Shown: positions 1 to 16,170 of the stretch, piece by piece
How positions within the stretch are numbered: the first letter of the stretch is position 1
Layout of the letters: every line of letters starts with the position of its first letter
NCBI GenBank assembly: GCA_963965975.1
Contig: OZ014411.1
Coordinates: forward strand, 12,726,501 to 12,790,500
From: Xestospongia bergquistia
Taxonomy: Eukaryota; Porifera; Demospongiae; Haplosclerida; Petrosiidae
Length of the DNA stretch: 64,000 nucleotides
Reading direction: 5' to 3'
Program-made: the position numbers and the translations under genes
The notes under the pieces: model-generated
The model's database searches: none
The model's input: the letters and a program-made list of their open reading frames with translations, nothing else
What the model was told of the DNA's origin: nothing

Positions 1-600
1 TATATGTCATATATTATTTCCAATTGACGTGGCTGTTGCTGTAATCTGACACACACTATTAGAGTACATTCCTATGTTGGTGGCAGGTTGATGACTAGCC
101 TATTCCTGGCTTTGCTAGAAGAGGAAGGCAATGCCATCAACCACAGATAAAGTAGGAGATAGATCGGACATGTGATACTTGTTAACAATCATGTGAAGCT
201 ATAGTAATGCTAATACTATAGTGATATTTGTATGGTAGACACTATTTCATAATTAGGACCTATTAATATATAATATCTTTATGTGCTGCTTTAGTCTATA
301 CATCTGGTAGGTGAGGGAACATGACTAGTATTGCTATCATTCATAATTTAGTATTTACCAAATCCTCCTTCTCAGAACTTTGTAGATTGGTTTATATGTG
401 TCTATATGTATTATGAACATAATACTAAAGTACAGCCTATTATGTAATACTACTTTAGTTAAGATTATTTCAGTGCTACATAGTTTCAATAATAGCTATA
501 TATCTGTGTTTATAAAGAGGTTTCAGTTACCATTGATGTAGATTAATACTTTGATCATGAGAAAATGCCCTTTTAGTTTTATACCTTTTCTTCTCTTAAG
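1..600. other. Upstream intron/unassigned sequence of LRR gene
   Basis: No convincing exon. A short open stretch at about 90-155 on the + strand follows an acceptor-like GGTGGCAG but has no good donor. It could be an earlier exon of the LRR gene, but I cannot support it. Confidence 0.3.
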
Positions 601-3600
601 GTGCTACATGATGGTATTGTTGAGCTAGATCTAACTGATAATGACTTTGGTAGAGTTTGCGTACGTCATATCTCATTGTTTTGTCCTCGATTACTTAAAC
701 TGAATCTGTCGATATCTAACGGCTGTAGAAATAACATAAACTCACTAGGTAAGTAATACAGTAATATGATCTAATAAACCTAGTACCAACAAATGATAAA
801 TGATAAGTCTTTGACTCCATATATGGTAAAGGGAGTACATATATCATAAAACTTTTAGTCTTTGTACAAAATTAATAATAAAGTACATGTACAAGTCACT
901 TTTGTTGTATAGATACATGTCATTGTTATACATTCTACATGTAAACATGTTACAGTACCGTGAATATCAAAATATGGCAACTTGGCAAGTTGATATTGTT
1001 TTATTATGCATTCACAATCATGTCTCGAAAGAAAGTTACTCCTTTTCTACTTGTAATTCTGGTATATGATATAAATGTACCTGAACTCTCTTCTTTACAC
1101 TCTTTCTTTTGTTACAGATTTATCAAATTTGTTTAGTCAATGTAAGAAGCTCCAAGTACTTAATTTAAAAGGATGTGTTTTAATGGACAATACAGCAGTA
1201 GGAGTCCTAGCTAAGCACTGTTCATATCTGCTGTCTTTATCATTGTCAGGATGTCATATGATATCTGATAGAGGCATAATGATGTTGAGTGAGAGATGCC
1301 AGTACTTACAAGCATTAGATTTAACAAGAACAAAGGTAAGCGATTGACTGTGTTGTTTGTATACCAGGTGTTCTTAAGATACTATGATGGTCCTATGATC
1401 TGTTGATTTTAGTGTACAAGCAATAAGGTTGTGGTACATGATGTGAATAATTACTCATGTATTCTGTTTGTGTTGTAAATGACTGCAAAAATGTCATCTT
1501 GGGTGTGCTTTTGTAGTTGCAAAGTTTTTTAATGAGTCATGTTGAAGTTTTTTATTGTTCTTTGTGGATGTCTCTTCTTAATCTATCTTTTAATATTGAA
1601 GCCTGTGAAAGTATTTTCAACAGTTTCTAAACTTTTCTGCTGAAGCTGGAGAACATTTGTGCAAGTATTTGTTAATAATATGCAAATTATATATGATGTC
1701 AATCATGCATAAAGATCCCCATTCACTTATATAGGATTTCAGATTTACGACTTTCCTAAATAGCTAGCGTTCTATTTTTTTGTTAAAATTTGCAGACTTG
1801 CAAGATGTTGTGAATGGTACAAACCATTTCTCTCTAGTTCATTCCTAGCCAGAGTTATATATAACACTGAGTTAGTCTTCATTCTCAACATGAACAGAGC
1901 ATATGTTGTCTTATGATGAACAACAAGCTATACTGTTAATGTCTTTCACTAATAATATCACTAACTCTCTCTTATATAATGATACTCTTGATGTGTAGTA
2001 GGTAAAAATTACTAATTAACCCTCGCCGATCCATGTTGGGTGAGGGTTACAGTACTTTCTCAGTCCCCGATCCATGTTGGGTGAGGGTTATAGTACTTTC
2101 TCAGTCCCCGATCCATGTTGGGTGAGGGTTATAGTACTTTCTCAGTCCCCGATCCATGTTGGGTGAGGGTTATAGTACTTTCTCAGTCCCCGATCCATGT
2201 TGGGTGAGGGTTATAGTACTTTCTCAGTCCCCAATCCATGTTGGGTGAGGGTTATAGTACTTTCTCAGTCCCCAATCCATGTTGGGTGAGGGTTATAGTA
2301 CTTTCTCAGTCCCCAATCCATGTTGGGTGAGGGTTATAGTACTTTCTCAGTCTGTCTTTTCCAAAAGCACAAACAATACGGCAGGCTTTATCTCTCTCAG
2401 AAAATACCATGTATACAATATGCAACTTTCTACATTTTTGACATGAAAGCTTTTCTTAAAATGCTTTGTTTCAAATAATTGCAATTATTCTTACCTCGTT
2501 CTGCTAAAATCTTTGTGTTCATGACTTTTACCACGGTCGAGGTACTTGCTTTATGAGTATATGTGTGTGAGTTAGCTTGTAGTGCATTTTGAACTGCTCT
2601 ATCTCAGTAACGACAGTGTCTACAGCTACATATGCAAAGTTTGACACAGAAACAGCAAAAGTTATGTACTAGCAAATCATTCTAGATAAAAGGCTATCCA
2701 TGGAAGACAAAACTTGAAAAGTCTAAAAGATCTTTCAAAGCATAGGCAAGATGAAACAAGTGTTTGCTCCAATAAAATTACTATGGATGCAAAATACAAC
2801 AACCTACAATTTCAAAATTGGAATTTTTGTTAAAATGTTTTGTTTTGAAGTTACAGTAAATCTTATTTACCTTGTCAGCCTTCTTTGCCAATAGTTGTAG
2901 CAGTAACCAGATACATGTATAAGATATTGCTGTCTTGAGACTATTAATATAGTAACATTACAAAAGCTACACTAAGTCTACAAAATTTCACAAGTTAGCG
3001 AAGAAACAGTCTTACAAAACTGCCACTTGACTGTGGCTGTCAGTGCCATGCTCATAGATTTATTACCATTTACATCAATTATATAAAGAAAGGACGTCTT
3101 CATACATTTCTGTTGCCATTTTATTTGTTAATTTGTCATGACAATTGCAAACAAATTGACATCACTACATTAACTGTGGCAAAGGTTGTGCACTTTAGTG
3201 CTTCTCGTTCTTTCTTTATTGATATTGTATAGTGAGTACTGGCTACAAGCCAATATAGTGGGTAATTTATCATAACAATCCCAAGGAGTAGTAACTTTTG
3301 AGGGTATTAGAAGACAATGTAATGGCTACAAACCAGTTTACTGTGTATTTTATCATAAGAGTCCAAGAAAGTAGTAATGTTTGATGATATTAGCAGTTAG
3401 TCTAACTTGAAGGGTTTACTATACTACTACCATCCCAATACAGACCGCAATAAATTTGTTATTGTTTGTAACAGACCATATTAAACTAAGAATACATGTA
3501 TATATAAGGTTTGCCTCACACATCGATAGGCTAGATTTAATAACAAATGGGTCTTTGATCTCTAGTCTGTCCAAGATAAAATAAACTATAGTATATTGTA

Positions 3601-4955
3601 TACCTAGCTTCTAACTTAGTCTTTGATCTTATTCCCCTTCACACTGCTCTAGATGTCATCTTTTAATTGTTTTATATATGTCTGATTATTTTCCTTTCTT
3701 CAAGTTTATTGTATCACTGAACATCAAGTAAACATTTTCACTGTGAACATAACTGATCATGTGCTTTTGCATAACTGTGGCTCCGGGTTCTGGTAAAGCA
3801 ATTATTACATTCCTAAATGTGACTGAATCATATATATATATATAAACTAAGATGAGATTTTGCTGTACCATTTAGATTAGTTGCCTGGTGCTAAGGTGCT
3901 CAGCAATTAGTGATTATATAATTGTATATAACAAACGATATTAAATTACTAATTATATAATTGTATATAACAAACCACATTAAATTACTAATTATATAAT
4001 TCTATATTACAAACCACATTAAATTAGTAATTATGTAATTGTATGTAATAGTTGTCTATACAAATGATATTATTTATAATATAATACATGTAGATCTCTA
4101 CTGAAGGACTTATAAGTCTCTCTAGAGGAAAATGTGCAAGTAAATTAAAGGTAGGTTAATCTATGCTATAAAGGTACTATTTAACATATTGTACTTGCCA
4201 CATTATAACTATGTTTTTACATGCTTTGTTGATCACACTACTTTCAGTTTTTGCAAGTAATAATGAAAGATTTATTTTATAATAACACAATTTTTTTCAC
4301 TAAAACAATACTCACTACTGAGCTTGATCAGTAATATTTCTGTGTTAATTAATATGACTTTATGTGTCCTGTTTTCCTTTATACTACTTTAGAAGTACAT
4401 TTTAAAAGTATAAATTGTTTTGTTAAAGAACAAAGTTATATTTACAATGTATTTTATACGTTGACATTAGTTATTAGATATCACAATAAGAACACATTCT
4501 CTATCACACATCATTAATAGATTGTCATTATTTGCTATTAGATCCAATTTAACTTATAGAACATAACGCTTGTACTACCTAGTGATAAGTAGCCATGAAT
4601 ATAGTTACTGTCTGTAACAACTAATGTAATAATATCTTTATTGTAGTGGGTACTGGGTAGCTTGACTGATTGTTAGAAAATTAAGTTATAACTATATAGA
4701 GCTATTGTAGTACTATACAATAGACCTATTATGTAATGTTTGTATTTTTGTATATAGTTAGTATAATGGTTTTCCTTTCTATTATAGGAGCTAAAAGTCA
4801 GTCAATGTATTAATATCACTGATGAAGGAATACAAGCTATCATCAAATACTGTACAAGATTAACTTATTTAGATGTTAATGGCTGTCCTATTTTGAATAA
4901 TATAACCTCTAATTCATTGACCAGACTAAAACAAGTTGCATGGACTGTATATTAA
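601..4955 (+). CDS. Leucine-rich-repeat protein, AMN1/F-box-LRR type (3' part of gene)
   Basis: Four exons: 601-748, 1118-1335, 4094-4150 and 4788-4955 (TAA). Each has GT-AG borders and the phases close exactly (148+218 nt return to phase 0; the 57-nt and 168-nt exons are phase 0). The protein reads as consecutive cysteine-containing LRRs: LLKLNLS, LQVLNLKGC, LLSLSLSGC, LQALDLTRTK, LKVSQC and LTYLDVNGC, with the ITDEGI/ISDRGI loops typical of the F-box-LRR/AMN1 class. These repeats normally form the substrate-binding horseshoe of SCF ubiquitin ligases. No F-box is visible because the 5' end lies outside the window or in unrecognised exons. The C-terminus ends soon after the last LRR. The 2.8-kb intron between exons 2 and 3 shown here holds a 41-bp minisatellite. 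Function beyond the fold is inferred. Confidence 0.75.
2026..2352 (+). repeat. 41-bp minisatellite, 8 copies
   Basis: Eight nearly identical tandem copies of a 41-bp unit containing CCATGTTGGGTGAGGGTTA and ACTTTCTCAGTCCC. The last copies differ by one base (CCCGAT to CCCAAT). It is intronic to the LRR gene. The high identity suggests recent expansion. Confidence 0.95.
3912..4045 (+). repeat. 39-bp AT-rich tandem repeat, about 3.4 copies
   Basis: The unit ATTATATAATTGTATATAAC plus CAAACCACATTAAATTACT repeats with 39-bp spacing just upstream of the 57-nt LRR exon. Copies differ by a few substitutions. Confidence 0.85.
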
Positions 4956-4967
4956 ATATCACATGTA

Positions 4968-4973
4968 AATAAA
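4968..4973 (+). terminator. Poly(A) signal of the LRR gene
   Basis: AATAAA lies 13 bases after the TAA stop, in a T/A-rich stretch and 125 bp before the next start codon. This gives a very short 3' UTR and fits a compact genome. Confidence 0.5.
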
Positions 4974-5097
4974 TTAATAATTGTATATTAATTTTTATTA
5001 TTATAATTATTATAATTATGCAGCAACGCCCAACTTGAAGCTCCACCCCCTTCTTAGTGCTGTACCATAATAAGGTGTGGCTTCATAAAAGTATAGT

Positions 5098-8323
<3,226 letters not shown>

Positions 8324-9290
8324 TTTTATAAAACTGCTAAAGTGTATAATTAATGATGTTTTTATATATATTGTTAATAGTTTGTATCTAATCTCTAATC
8401 AGTACTGTGGTCAACTTGTCAACACTAACAGGTTTCTTTTGGATGCATTGTAATATTATATTATTACAATAGTCTAGCTGAAAGGAAGTTTTGGTTAATT
8501 AGAAATTTAGTTTGTATTGGATTTTATAGTATCATACTACACAGTAATTGTGAAGTGATGTGATTAGCATAATAGACTTGCTAAGGCTATATCCTGACTC
8601 AATTTGTATCAGTTGTGATTTTATACCTAATTAATGTCCACCTCTTGCGTTCACTGAGATGTATGATGACATGGGTAATATTATGTTAAAATAAGTCAAT
8701 ATTTCAGGTCATACCTGTGTAGGAAATATTTATTTTAATAATTAGTAACATGAATTTTTTAAATTTAGCTTTACTTTTCATGCACTTATGCATTATGCAG
8801 TCAACAGACAAATCATAAGTCTATCAGTTATAGTTTTGTGTATATGTTTGTACATAAAATTACATTATAGTAAATATTTTAATGTTCAATGGAGTACTCT
8901 ACTGGTTATGACTTACTGGTTACCATAAAAAAGTGTTATACTATAATATGTCTGGTGTGGCTTGGCAGGAACTAATCAGCTAGTTATAAAATGTTACTAT
9001 AATACGTAATATTACCTTTTATGGAATGACACTAGTATCTGCACATATTGATATATTATTATGTGATATTTATAATATTGAGCAAGTCTTGATATTCACT
9101 ACACAATCATTCAAACAATTCTACATAAGCATTGCTATTAGATTTTTTCGGTAATTTTTCTTTCAATATTGTAAGTAGAGTTCATTAATCATGTTAGCTT
9201 CAGTTCAGTGATCTTTGTGACCAGCCAAATTTACTTGTATTCTGATCTGTTTTCGTTGTTGACTAGAATTACCTGTGGAGTAAGCAAGGT
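8324..9290. other. Intergenic AT-rich sequence
   Basis: Between the transporter stop and the DOMON gene promoter. I see no exon, RNA gene or clear repeat. Confidence 0.5.
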
Positions 9291-9298
9291 TAAGCTAA

Positions 9299-9358
9299 CC
9301 AATGACAACGTATTAAAGGGGCGTGGTGTTGTGCCACGTAACGTACGTATATATAAGG
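9299..9358 (+). promoter_or_regulatory. Core promoter of DOMON gene 1 (CCAAT, GT-box, TATA)
   Basis: CCAAT at 9299-9303, TAAAGGGGCGTGGTGT at 9314-9329 and TATATATAAGG at 9348-9358, about 80 bp before the ATG. The same three elements in the same order precede the paralog at 18.7 kb, where the flanking sequence is largely different. The GGGGYGTGG core resembles KLF/Sp-type binding sites (known consensus); the binding factor is inference. A shared TCAGTGTA lies 47 bp downstream of the TATA start here and 56 bp in the paralog. Confidence 0.65.
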
Positions 9359-9436
9359 GCCGTAAGAAGTGTAAAGGCATAGTTGCAGGATTACTCAGTG
9401 TAGTATCGCAACTGATTCTTAGCAAAAATCAAAAAG

Positions 9437-12105
9437 ATGCAGTTTCTTCAGATTATCATGCTAGCTAGCCTAGTAATGTTTGCTAGTGCTCAATGCACTG
9501 GAACTCGGATGGCCGGATCTTACATGTTAAGTTGGGAAGTCAGCGATGATGGACTCAGTGTAGAGTTCAACGTTTCAGTTACAACTGCAGCTGACACATG
9601 GGTTGCTACAGGTTTTTCTGCAACTTTAAATATGGTAAGTTCCTGTACTCCGTTTTTATCGTCTAGATCAGAGCAACGGCGCCGCCTAGCATCGACTTGT
9701 ACGTACGTCAGCGGATTACTATTATGCATGTGAAGCTTTCACTGTGTATTTAATTTATTGCTTTGTAATAGTATGTATAACATACAGCGAGTAAATTCTA
9801 GATTCCACCCATGTTAGTTACGACTGTGATGTATTTGTACAAAGTTGTAAAAATTGGTTATATTATAATATATATACAAATTTTATAATGAATTAATATT
9901 AACTCGGTGCAACATCATTTGAATAGGTTGCAGTACCTATATATGTAGTATATATATTATATATTATATAATCCTTAAAGCTTATAAATACATTAATTTG
10001 CTACGAAGTATATATATATACCAGAATCGAAGGACAAAAGAACAGAGTCCTCGCTATGTTGCTGTTACTCCGAGTTTCACGCGTTATGCGATCATCAGAC
10101 AGCTATCTGATGATCGCATAACGCGTTAAACTCGGAGTAACAGCAACATAGCGAGGACTCTGTTCTTTTGTCCTTCAATTCTAGTCTAACTCGGTCTGTC
10201 TAAACGATATCGAGCACTTTTCAACAGATTTAGATACTTTAGTGTATATATATTTATATATATATAGTCCTTGGTATGATTACTAGGTCACAAATTATTA
10301 GATAAAAATTACGCCATATTTTACATCCGAATAATGAATGCAAATAATATTGAGTGAAAATCATACATGTCTTTCCTTTAATCCAGCTAAACTCAGATAT
10401 TGCAATTGCAGCTGATGATGGAACCGGAAACAATTCTTTTGTAGAAGACAGGTAAGAAAAAATTTAATATTCTAATTAATTTTGTGTTGTCATGCATCTT
10501 TTTAGATACGTTGGTAACATCAGAACAATACCCACTTATGACAGAATACAAAGCTTTACTAATACAATGACTGAAAGGACAGGTGGTGTCTTGTTTTTTA
10601 CTTTCACTCGTCGTATTGTCAGCACTGATACTAGTGGTCAAGATATAAACCTTAATGTCTGTCGGTTTATAATCTGGGCCTGGAGAGGAACAGTATCAGA
10701 CTTTGAAAGCCCTGCAATGTTTGGTCGACACACACAACAAGGTGGTTTTAGCGATCAAATGTGTCTTCAGCAGTGTGATCGTGTATCTAGTGGTAAGATT
10801 AATTATAACTTCTTTTTCCTGTTATATTAATTTTGTCATTTGTGTCCGTGTATGTAACCATATTTGTACAGCAACACTGCATGCATGCAGGCATGTATGG
10901 AAACAAAAACGTATCATAAAATAATGCTGCATATCTGTTATGTTAAACATACAAGTGTTTGGTGATTTACAGCAAAGAAAATAATAACCTCTATTAAATT
11001 TTTGTGTGGATTTTAATTTTGATTTTTTTCGTAAGTCTTTACAAGCTTAAAGCTTACCAAATTCAAATTCTTATTCACTGTTGAATGTTGTAAGTCTTTA
11101 ACACTTAGCACAACAATTGTTCTGAAATAGCTGCACTGTATAACGAACGCCTGGGTACGAGGCTATGTATAAAACTGATTGGTTGATTTAACCATTGTAT
11201 GGTTATACATGTTGCATGTAAAGTAACTGTTTCCATTGCTGATGTACTGTCAGAGTGACTCTCTGATACTACATTAGGAATGTTTAATTTACTCAATCTA
11301 GGACTGCATCAGGAATGAAAACAGCATGAGAGTACTAGTAAAAGCTGATAGGTGATTTAATCATTATATGATCATGCAAGTTGCATGTAAAGTAAATGTC
11401 ATACTGTTTTCATTCATAAGATACTACTATATTGACTAAGATTTCTCAATGTACTATTAGATAGTCAATCTGACAGTATGTTAGAAAGGGAAACATCATA
11501 AAGTTTACTTTAAATGAATAACCATATATTGATTACATCAACCAATCAGTTTTACATTTGTTTAGCTTTAACAAAAGTCTAAAGTCAAAAACCAAGCCAT
11601 TTTACGTACATATTACTGAGCTTTGACCATCAATCTCATATATACTTAACCACCAAATGAAAAAGACTCATCATGCACAGTACAGATTTTTCTAAACTTG
11701 GAAAATCACTTCTCCTGGAACAAATCCAATAATTCCAAGATAGAAAGATCAACCGTTATGTTGAAGCACCATTTGGTGAATATAAATATATAATACATAT
11801 GCACTTTACAGTTATAACAAGGGCAACTCTTCAAAAACACTAAACAGTTGAATTTTCATATTAACTTATACAGTATATATAGTATTAACTTGTGGTCAAA
11901 ATGAATAGCATGTATGTACTTAAACATATAATCAACTATTGAAGAATTTAAAGAGGTCAAGCACAGAAATTATAAATACAAATATCATGTGTTCTGTAGT
12001 GCGTTTATTACATTTTACTTTTTATTCACATTAGGTGTTGGCATTGCTGTATCTATAGTTGTTCTAGCTTTTGCTGCACTGATTTCCCTGGTCACAATCT
12101 TTTAA
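9437..12105 (+). CDS. Secreted single-DOMON-domain protein with GPI-type tail (copy 1)
   Basis: Four exons: 9437-9634, 10387-10451, 10506-10792, 12035-12105; 206 aa. A signal peptide (about 18 residues, ending FASA before QC) is followed by one DOMON domain (about 28-165): SWEVSDDGLSVEF, GFSATLNM, LNSDIAIAADDG, LNVCRFIIWAW and FGRH. DOMON domains bind heme b or sugars. In heme-binding members a Met after the GxS region and a His near the domain end are the axial ligands; Met66 and His163 occupy those positions here (inference from motif position). A short CxxxC segment (Cys174/Cys178) and small residues SSG precede a hydrophobic C-terminal run with no basic tail, typical of a GPI-attachment signal. 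The start is fixed by the matching AAAAAGATGCAG context in the paralog. It could alternatively be a type I membrane protein with no cytoplasmic tail. Confidence 0.85.
10023..10182. repeat. Near-perfect 77-bp-arm inverted repeat (hairpin)
   Basis: Arms 10023-10099 and 10106-10182 are separated by a 6-base loop (CAGCTA). I count two mismatches over 77 pairs. It sits in intron 1 of DOMON gene 1, flanked by TA-rich sequence, and is absent from the paralog's intron. The GC-richer composition (GCGTTATGCGATCATCAGA) contrasts with the surrounding AT repeats. It looks like a foldback element or a recently inverted duplication. Confidence 0.95.
11166..11557. repeat. TIR element (MITE-like), about 390 bp, in DOMON gene 1 intron 3
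   Basis: The left arm, starting AAAACTGATTGGTTGAT at 11171, matches the reverse complement of the right arm (ATCAACCAATCAGTTTT, 11537-11553) over about 36-40 bp with a few mismatches. A related internal copy begins near 11341 (AGCTGATAGGTGATTTAAT). No coding sequence. Confidence 0.7.
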
Positions 12106-12172
12106 GATGAAGATAAGGACAATGTTTTAATAATAACACATAATTTAGGTTTTTTGCTGATTTTAGTAATGA

Positions 12173-12178
12173 AATAAA
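12173..12178 (+). terminator. Poly(A) signal of DOMON gene 1
   Basis: AATAAA 68 bases after the TAA stop of the last exon. Confidence 0.5.
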
Positions 12179-12613
12179 ACTTTAACCCAATGGAAAAATA
12201 AGATTATGATTTTGTAAAGTTAAAGGTGGCCCTAGGTCCAGTGGCTTCCCTGTTCACCATCTACTGGCAATGTTAGTCAAAGTTAGTTGTCAGGCAGAAA
12301 AAGAAAACATAAGGGAACTTTGCGAGGCAGAAAGTGAAAGAATTCATTTGTGGTATTTGGCAAAATCTGTTATTAACAATCAATAATTGAAGGCAATACT
12401 TTGTGATGTTTATGAACTTTGGCATTATATATGCTACCTGTGTGGCTCTATCTGATTTGGAATACAAAAACCTCCAATCCTCTAATGAACCATGCTACCG
12501 TCCAGCTTGTTACAAATCTACTTTTCTGTTTACAAATTGTTCAAGAATCAACTCTTCTAGTACTTGCTATCCAAGCTCTGTAAACTTCCTCAGTTATTTG
12601 TATAATATTTGCC

Positions 12614-12945
12614 GATAGGGGTAGAAAGGGGGGGGCAGGGGGGCTGAAGGCCCCAACTTTAAATCAGGGGACTAAGCCCCCCTGATTTGCACAAGACTAT
12701 GTACATAATAACCTCTTGACTGAAGTGGTTGTTGTGTTAATTTGTTTACATTAACAATTAATCACCTTAACTCCAACTAAAAAATTACCTACAAAGTACT
12801 ATGACCCAAGAACAACTAAATCATTTTTGATGTTTAATAATATGATTTAGTTGCATCATTTTTGATGTTTAATAATATGATGCAACTAAATATAAGGTCA
12901 GCCCCCCATCTTAAACTTCATTCCTACCCCTCTGGTTCGCAGTCT
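12614..12945. repeat. G-rich-ended TIR element (MITE-like)
   Basis: The left end has GGGGTAGAAAGGGGGG and GGGGGGCTG; the right end has CAGCCCCCC and TCCTACCCCT, inverted and about 280 bp apart. Inside are a G/C palindrome (CAGGGGACTAAGCCCCCCTG) and two direct copies of CATTTTTGATGTTTAATAAT. A related single end occurs at 29663. Confidence 0.65.
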
Positions 12946-13378
12946 CTATCCAATTATTAATGAACTACATGCAACTAGCTAGTTATACCTCAGATACTCA
13001 GATTATTGGAATTTTAAGTCATAAATCTATAATAGATCATGTAGTAACTATCCCTGCATGAGTTTCAGACATTTGCATGTAATCAGGAAAGCTATCCATG
13101 AAGCACATTAGTAATAAAACAGGTCCAGCTCATTTTTGCTGAGGAAGAAACATTCACTGTATCTCTTTACTATGAGGTGATTATAAAAATATGCAAGTAC
13201 AAACAAGATCAAGCTCTTAACAAAGATAAAGTCATAACTAAACAAGACAATAAAACTTATCAGTAGAGGAACAACATGATCATGAATATAGTCAGTCCTT
13301 TCTTGGTCACAATCTTATAATCTAGACAATATGTGCTGTTGTAAATCTATCATAAAATATCTAAAGATGACATGTTTA

Positions 13379-13381
<3 letters not shown>

Positions 13382-13419
<38 letters not shown>

Positions 13420-13429
13420 ATACAGTGCC

Positions 13430-13487
<58 letters not shown>

Positions 13488-13725
13488 GCAGTGTATCAAA
13501 ATTGAATGCATTCAATGGTACAGTTAACGAATTATGATTAACTTGTTAATGCTCATTATTTGTTAAATTAACTTATGGTTTATTAAATAACTTGTGATTT
13601 ACTAAATAATGTATGATTTATTAAATAAATAAGAAGTAAATCAAGAGTTATTTAATAAATAATGAGTTATTTAATATATCATAATAATTTTCCAAATTTG
13701 ATACAAACGGCACCTCATATAGATA
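13382..13725. repeat. (TA)n microsatellite flanked by TATGGG-ended MITE
   Basis: TA dinucleotide tracts at 13382-13420 and about 13433-13484 are bounded by TGATACAGTGCCCCATA and TATGGGCAGTGTATCA, which are inverted relative to each other. The right one begins a 240-bp element ending TTTGATACAAACGGCACCTC near 13720. The same termini (GACACAAACGGCG) recur at 32 kb. Confidence 0.75.
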
Positions 13726-14399
13726 TATGTTGTATATATAAAAAACAACAACATATCAAGTTGCAGTTACTCTGAACATTCTGATAAAAATGAAATATGA
13801 ATAAAAGATTATCGAGTGAACGAATTGATACATAAATGTATAAAAATGAATGCAAAAGTGAAATGATAGATTGGTATCCTCTGATAGCTGGATTATTTTA
13901 TGAATAAATCGATGGTCATTGAATTGATCAATAATGGAGAACAACTGAATTACCATATGATGATATCATTGTAAAAAGTTAAAGCTGAATCATAGAGTGA
14001 TTAGATGGATAGATACATGAATAGAAAATTAATGGACAGTCACTTGGTATTAACACATGGATGATTGGATGGAGAAATAGATGGATAAAGGGAGTGATAG
14101 ACAGAATGGCTACATAGCTAAGAAGTGTCCTTAAGTATTTTTAACCCTCTTGTAAAAGTAGGGTATATATATATATATATATATAGCAATTTTAAATCCA
14201 TGCAGTATTTATAAATTGCTAATAAATCCTCAATGCTAGTAGTATTTATAAATCTTTATAGGTCTATTTGAAATTAATTACAGCATATATAAATTATAGT
14301 AACATTATTTATTAACTATAAGAACTTGCCCCAACATTGATTTTCATATCTAAAGCCCTTTGAAGATGTTACCAGGCACAAGATTATCCCTTTTTTGAT

Positions 14400-15120
14400 A
14401 AGAAGAGACGCTTTCAGTATACTAGTGATCAAGGGAGAAACTTCCTATCCTTTCCAATCTGCCATATTGAATCATATGTTTGAATTAGTTAAGATTAGTG
14501 CCATGTTGGAATCAAAATCTCTTAGTTTGAGGTAGCATTGTGCAAATTTGCCTTCCCATCAGGAGCTCAGCTGGACTATGTCCACACCATGGGAGAGGTG
14601 TTGCTCTATAGTTTAGGAGAGCCATATAATGGTCTCTATTGTTAGATAGAAGTGTCTTATTGGGACTTGAAGTGATATGTTGAAATCCATAAGACATTGC
14701 AAAATCTTCATTTGATGTGAAATATATTGTGGACCCTTGTCACTAATAAGTATTTCCGGAATGCCATAACGACTAAAAATAGACTTGAGAGCAGAGATGA
14801 TGGCTTGAGAAGTTGTTGTGTTCAATCTTATAACTTCAGGGTATCTTGAAAAGTAATCAACTACTAACAGGTAGGTAACTCCTTCTAACTCAAATAAATC
14901 TGAGCCAATCTTTTGCCAGGGATGGTCTGGTAATTTTGAGGGTATTAGTGGCTCTTTTGGAGGGGTGTTTTTCTTGACACAAATTTCACATTTTTGTACT
15001 GTTTGAACTATTTCTTTTGAGAGACCTGGCCACCAGACAGATGATGTTGCTCTAAAGCAACTTCTCTGAATTCCTTGATGTCCCTCATGGATCTTGTCAA
15101 GTGTTTCTTTCTTTAGGGAC
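14400..15120 (-). pseudogene. Gypsy integrase remnant
   Basis: The minus-strand translation shows the zinc-binding region (HEGHQG near 15080, then a CxxC near 14990), then the catalytic core with SDLF near 14905 and SDKGPQY near 14750, separated by several stops or frame changes. These are the first two carboxylates of the DDE core. Distal sequence toward 14400 decays. Confidence 0.75.
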
Positions 15121-15349
15121 TAAGGTACAACAATGCATTTATTAAAAAGGAGTAGATTATTACATACTGTTAACTCACCTCTAACAGTCCAATATGGTTT
15201 TAGAGAGTATGTTTCTCTGGCCAACTGGATTGACAATACTTGATAACTTGTGAGCAGAGTGAGTCATTCATTTGAGCTTGACGATAAATGTCCAGTCTGT
15301 CCTTACTAGCTTGTATCTGAGGTGGGGTCATATATGGCAAGTACCGTAG

Positions 15350-16170
15350 ACTTTGAGAGTTTTCGTTTCAAAAGCTTTCTCTTGATCAGGGCTCAATAGA
15401 TAGGTGTTTTCTTACTCAATAATTCTCTTAATGGTTGTGTTATTTCAGCTAGGTTAGGGGTAAACTTTGCCAGTTGGTTTACCATCCCCATGAAGCGACG
15501 TAATTCTGATACGTTGGTAGGTGCTTTCGTGTCTATGACTGATTTCACTTTCTCTGGGTCAGCATGAACTCCATCCTTGTCAATAACGTGACCTAGAAAT
15601 TTCAGTTGATTCTGATGGAATTTGCACTTCTCTGAATTAAGAGTTATACTCTTTTAAGTGTAGCTTCCAGTCAAGCTTCATGATCCTCCTCATTGCGACC
15701 AATCATTAGAATGCCATCCATGTGACATAAAACGCCTTCTAATCCTTCCAGGATTTTGGCGATTCTTCTTTGAAAATGCTCAGGTGCACTAGTGATTCCA
15801 AATGGGAGTTTGTTAAAATGGTAGCGTCCAAATGGAGTGACAAAAGTAGTGAGAGGTCTGGAAGTTTCAGCTAAGGGATCTGCCAGAACCCACTATTAGC
15901 ATTGAGCCTGCTGAAAAGTGTAGCTCCTGTGAGCTGAGCCAATGTCTTGTCCATCTAGGTAGAGGATACACTTCTCATAAAACACTTTCAGTAAGTGGTT
16001 TCAAGTCCACACATTCTTACTGTATCCTTTTTCTTTGGAACTACTACCATTCCTGGACACCATTGAGAAGGTTTATCAATTTTGGAGATTACACCAAGTT
16101 CCTCCATTTGTCTCAGTTCCTCATCAGTGGTATTCTTCGAGGAGTATAGAGAGCAAAGGGTGTAGCATCT
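15350..16170 (-). pseudogene. Gypsy reverse transcriptase remnant
   Basis: Fragments of the RT fold read in changing frames: an LKPDATPF-type entry near 16170, and the active-site segment around 15700 where the expected MDD reads CHMDG. The second catalytic Asp is thus replaced by Gly in addition to frameshifts. RNase H is only weakly suggested at 15150-15350. Confidence 0.7.

Noticed and set aside
90-160. Possible first visible LRR exon
   Set aside because: Acceptor-like start but no usable donor; phase to exon 601-748 cannot be tested.
2026-2352. CRISPR-like array
   Set aside because: Units are directly contiguous 41-bp copies with no unique spacers, in a eukaryotic intron.
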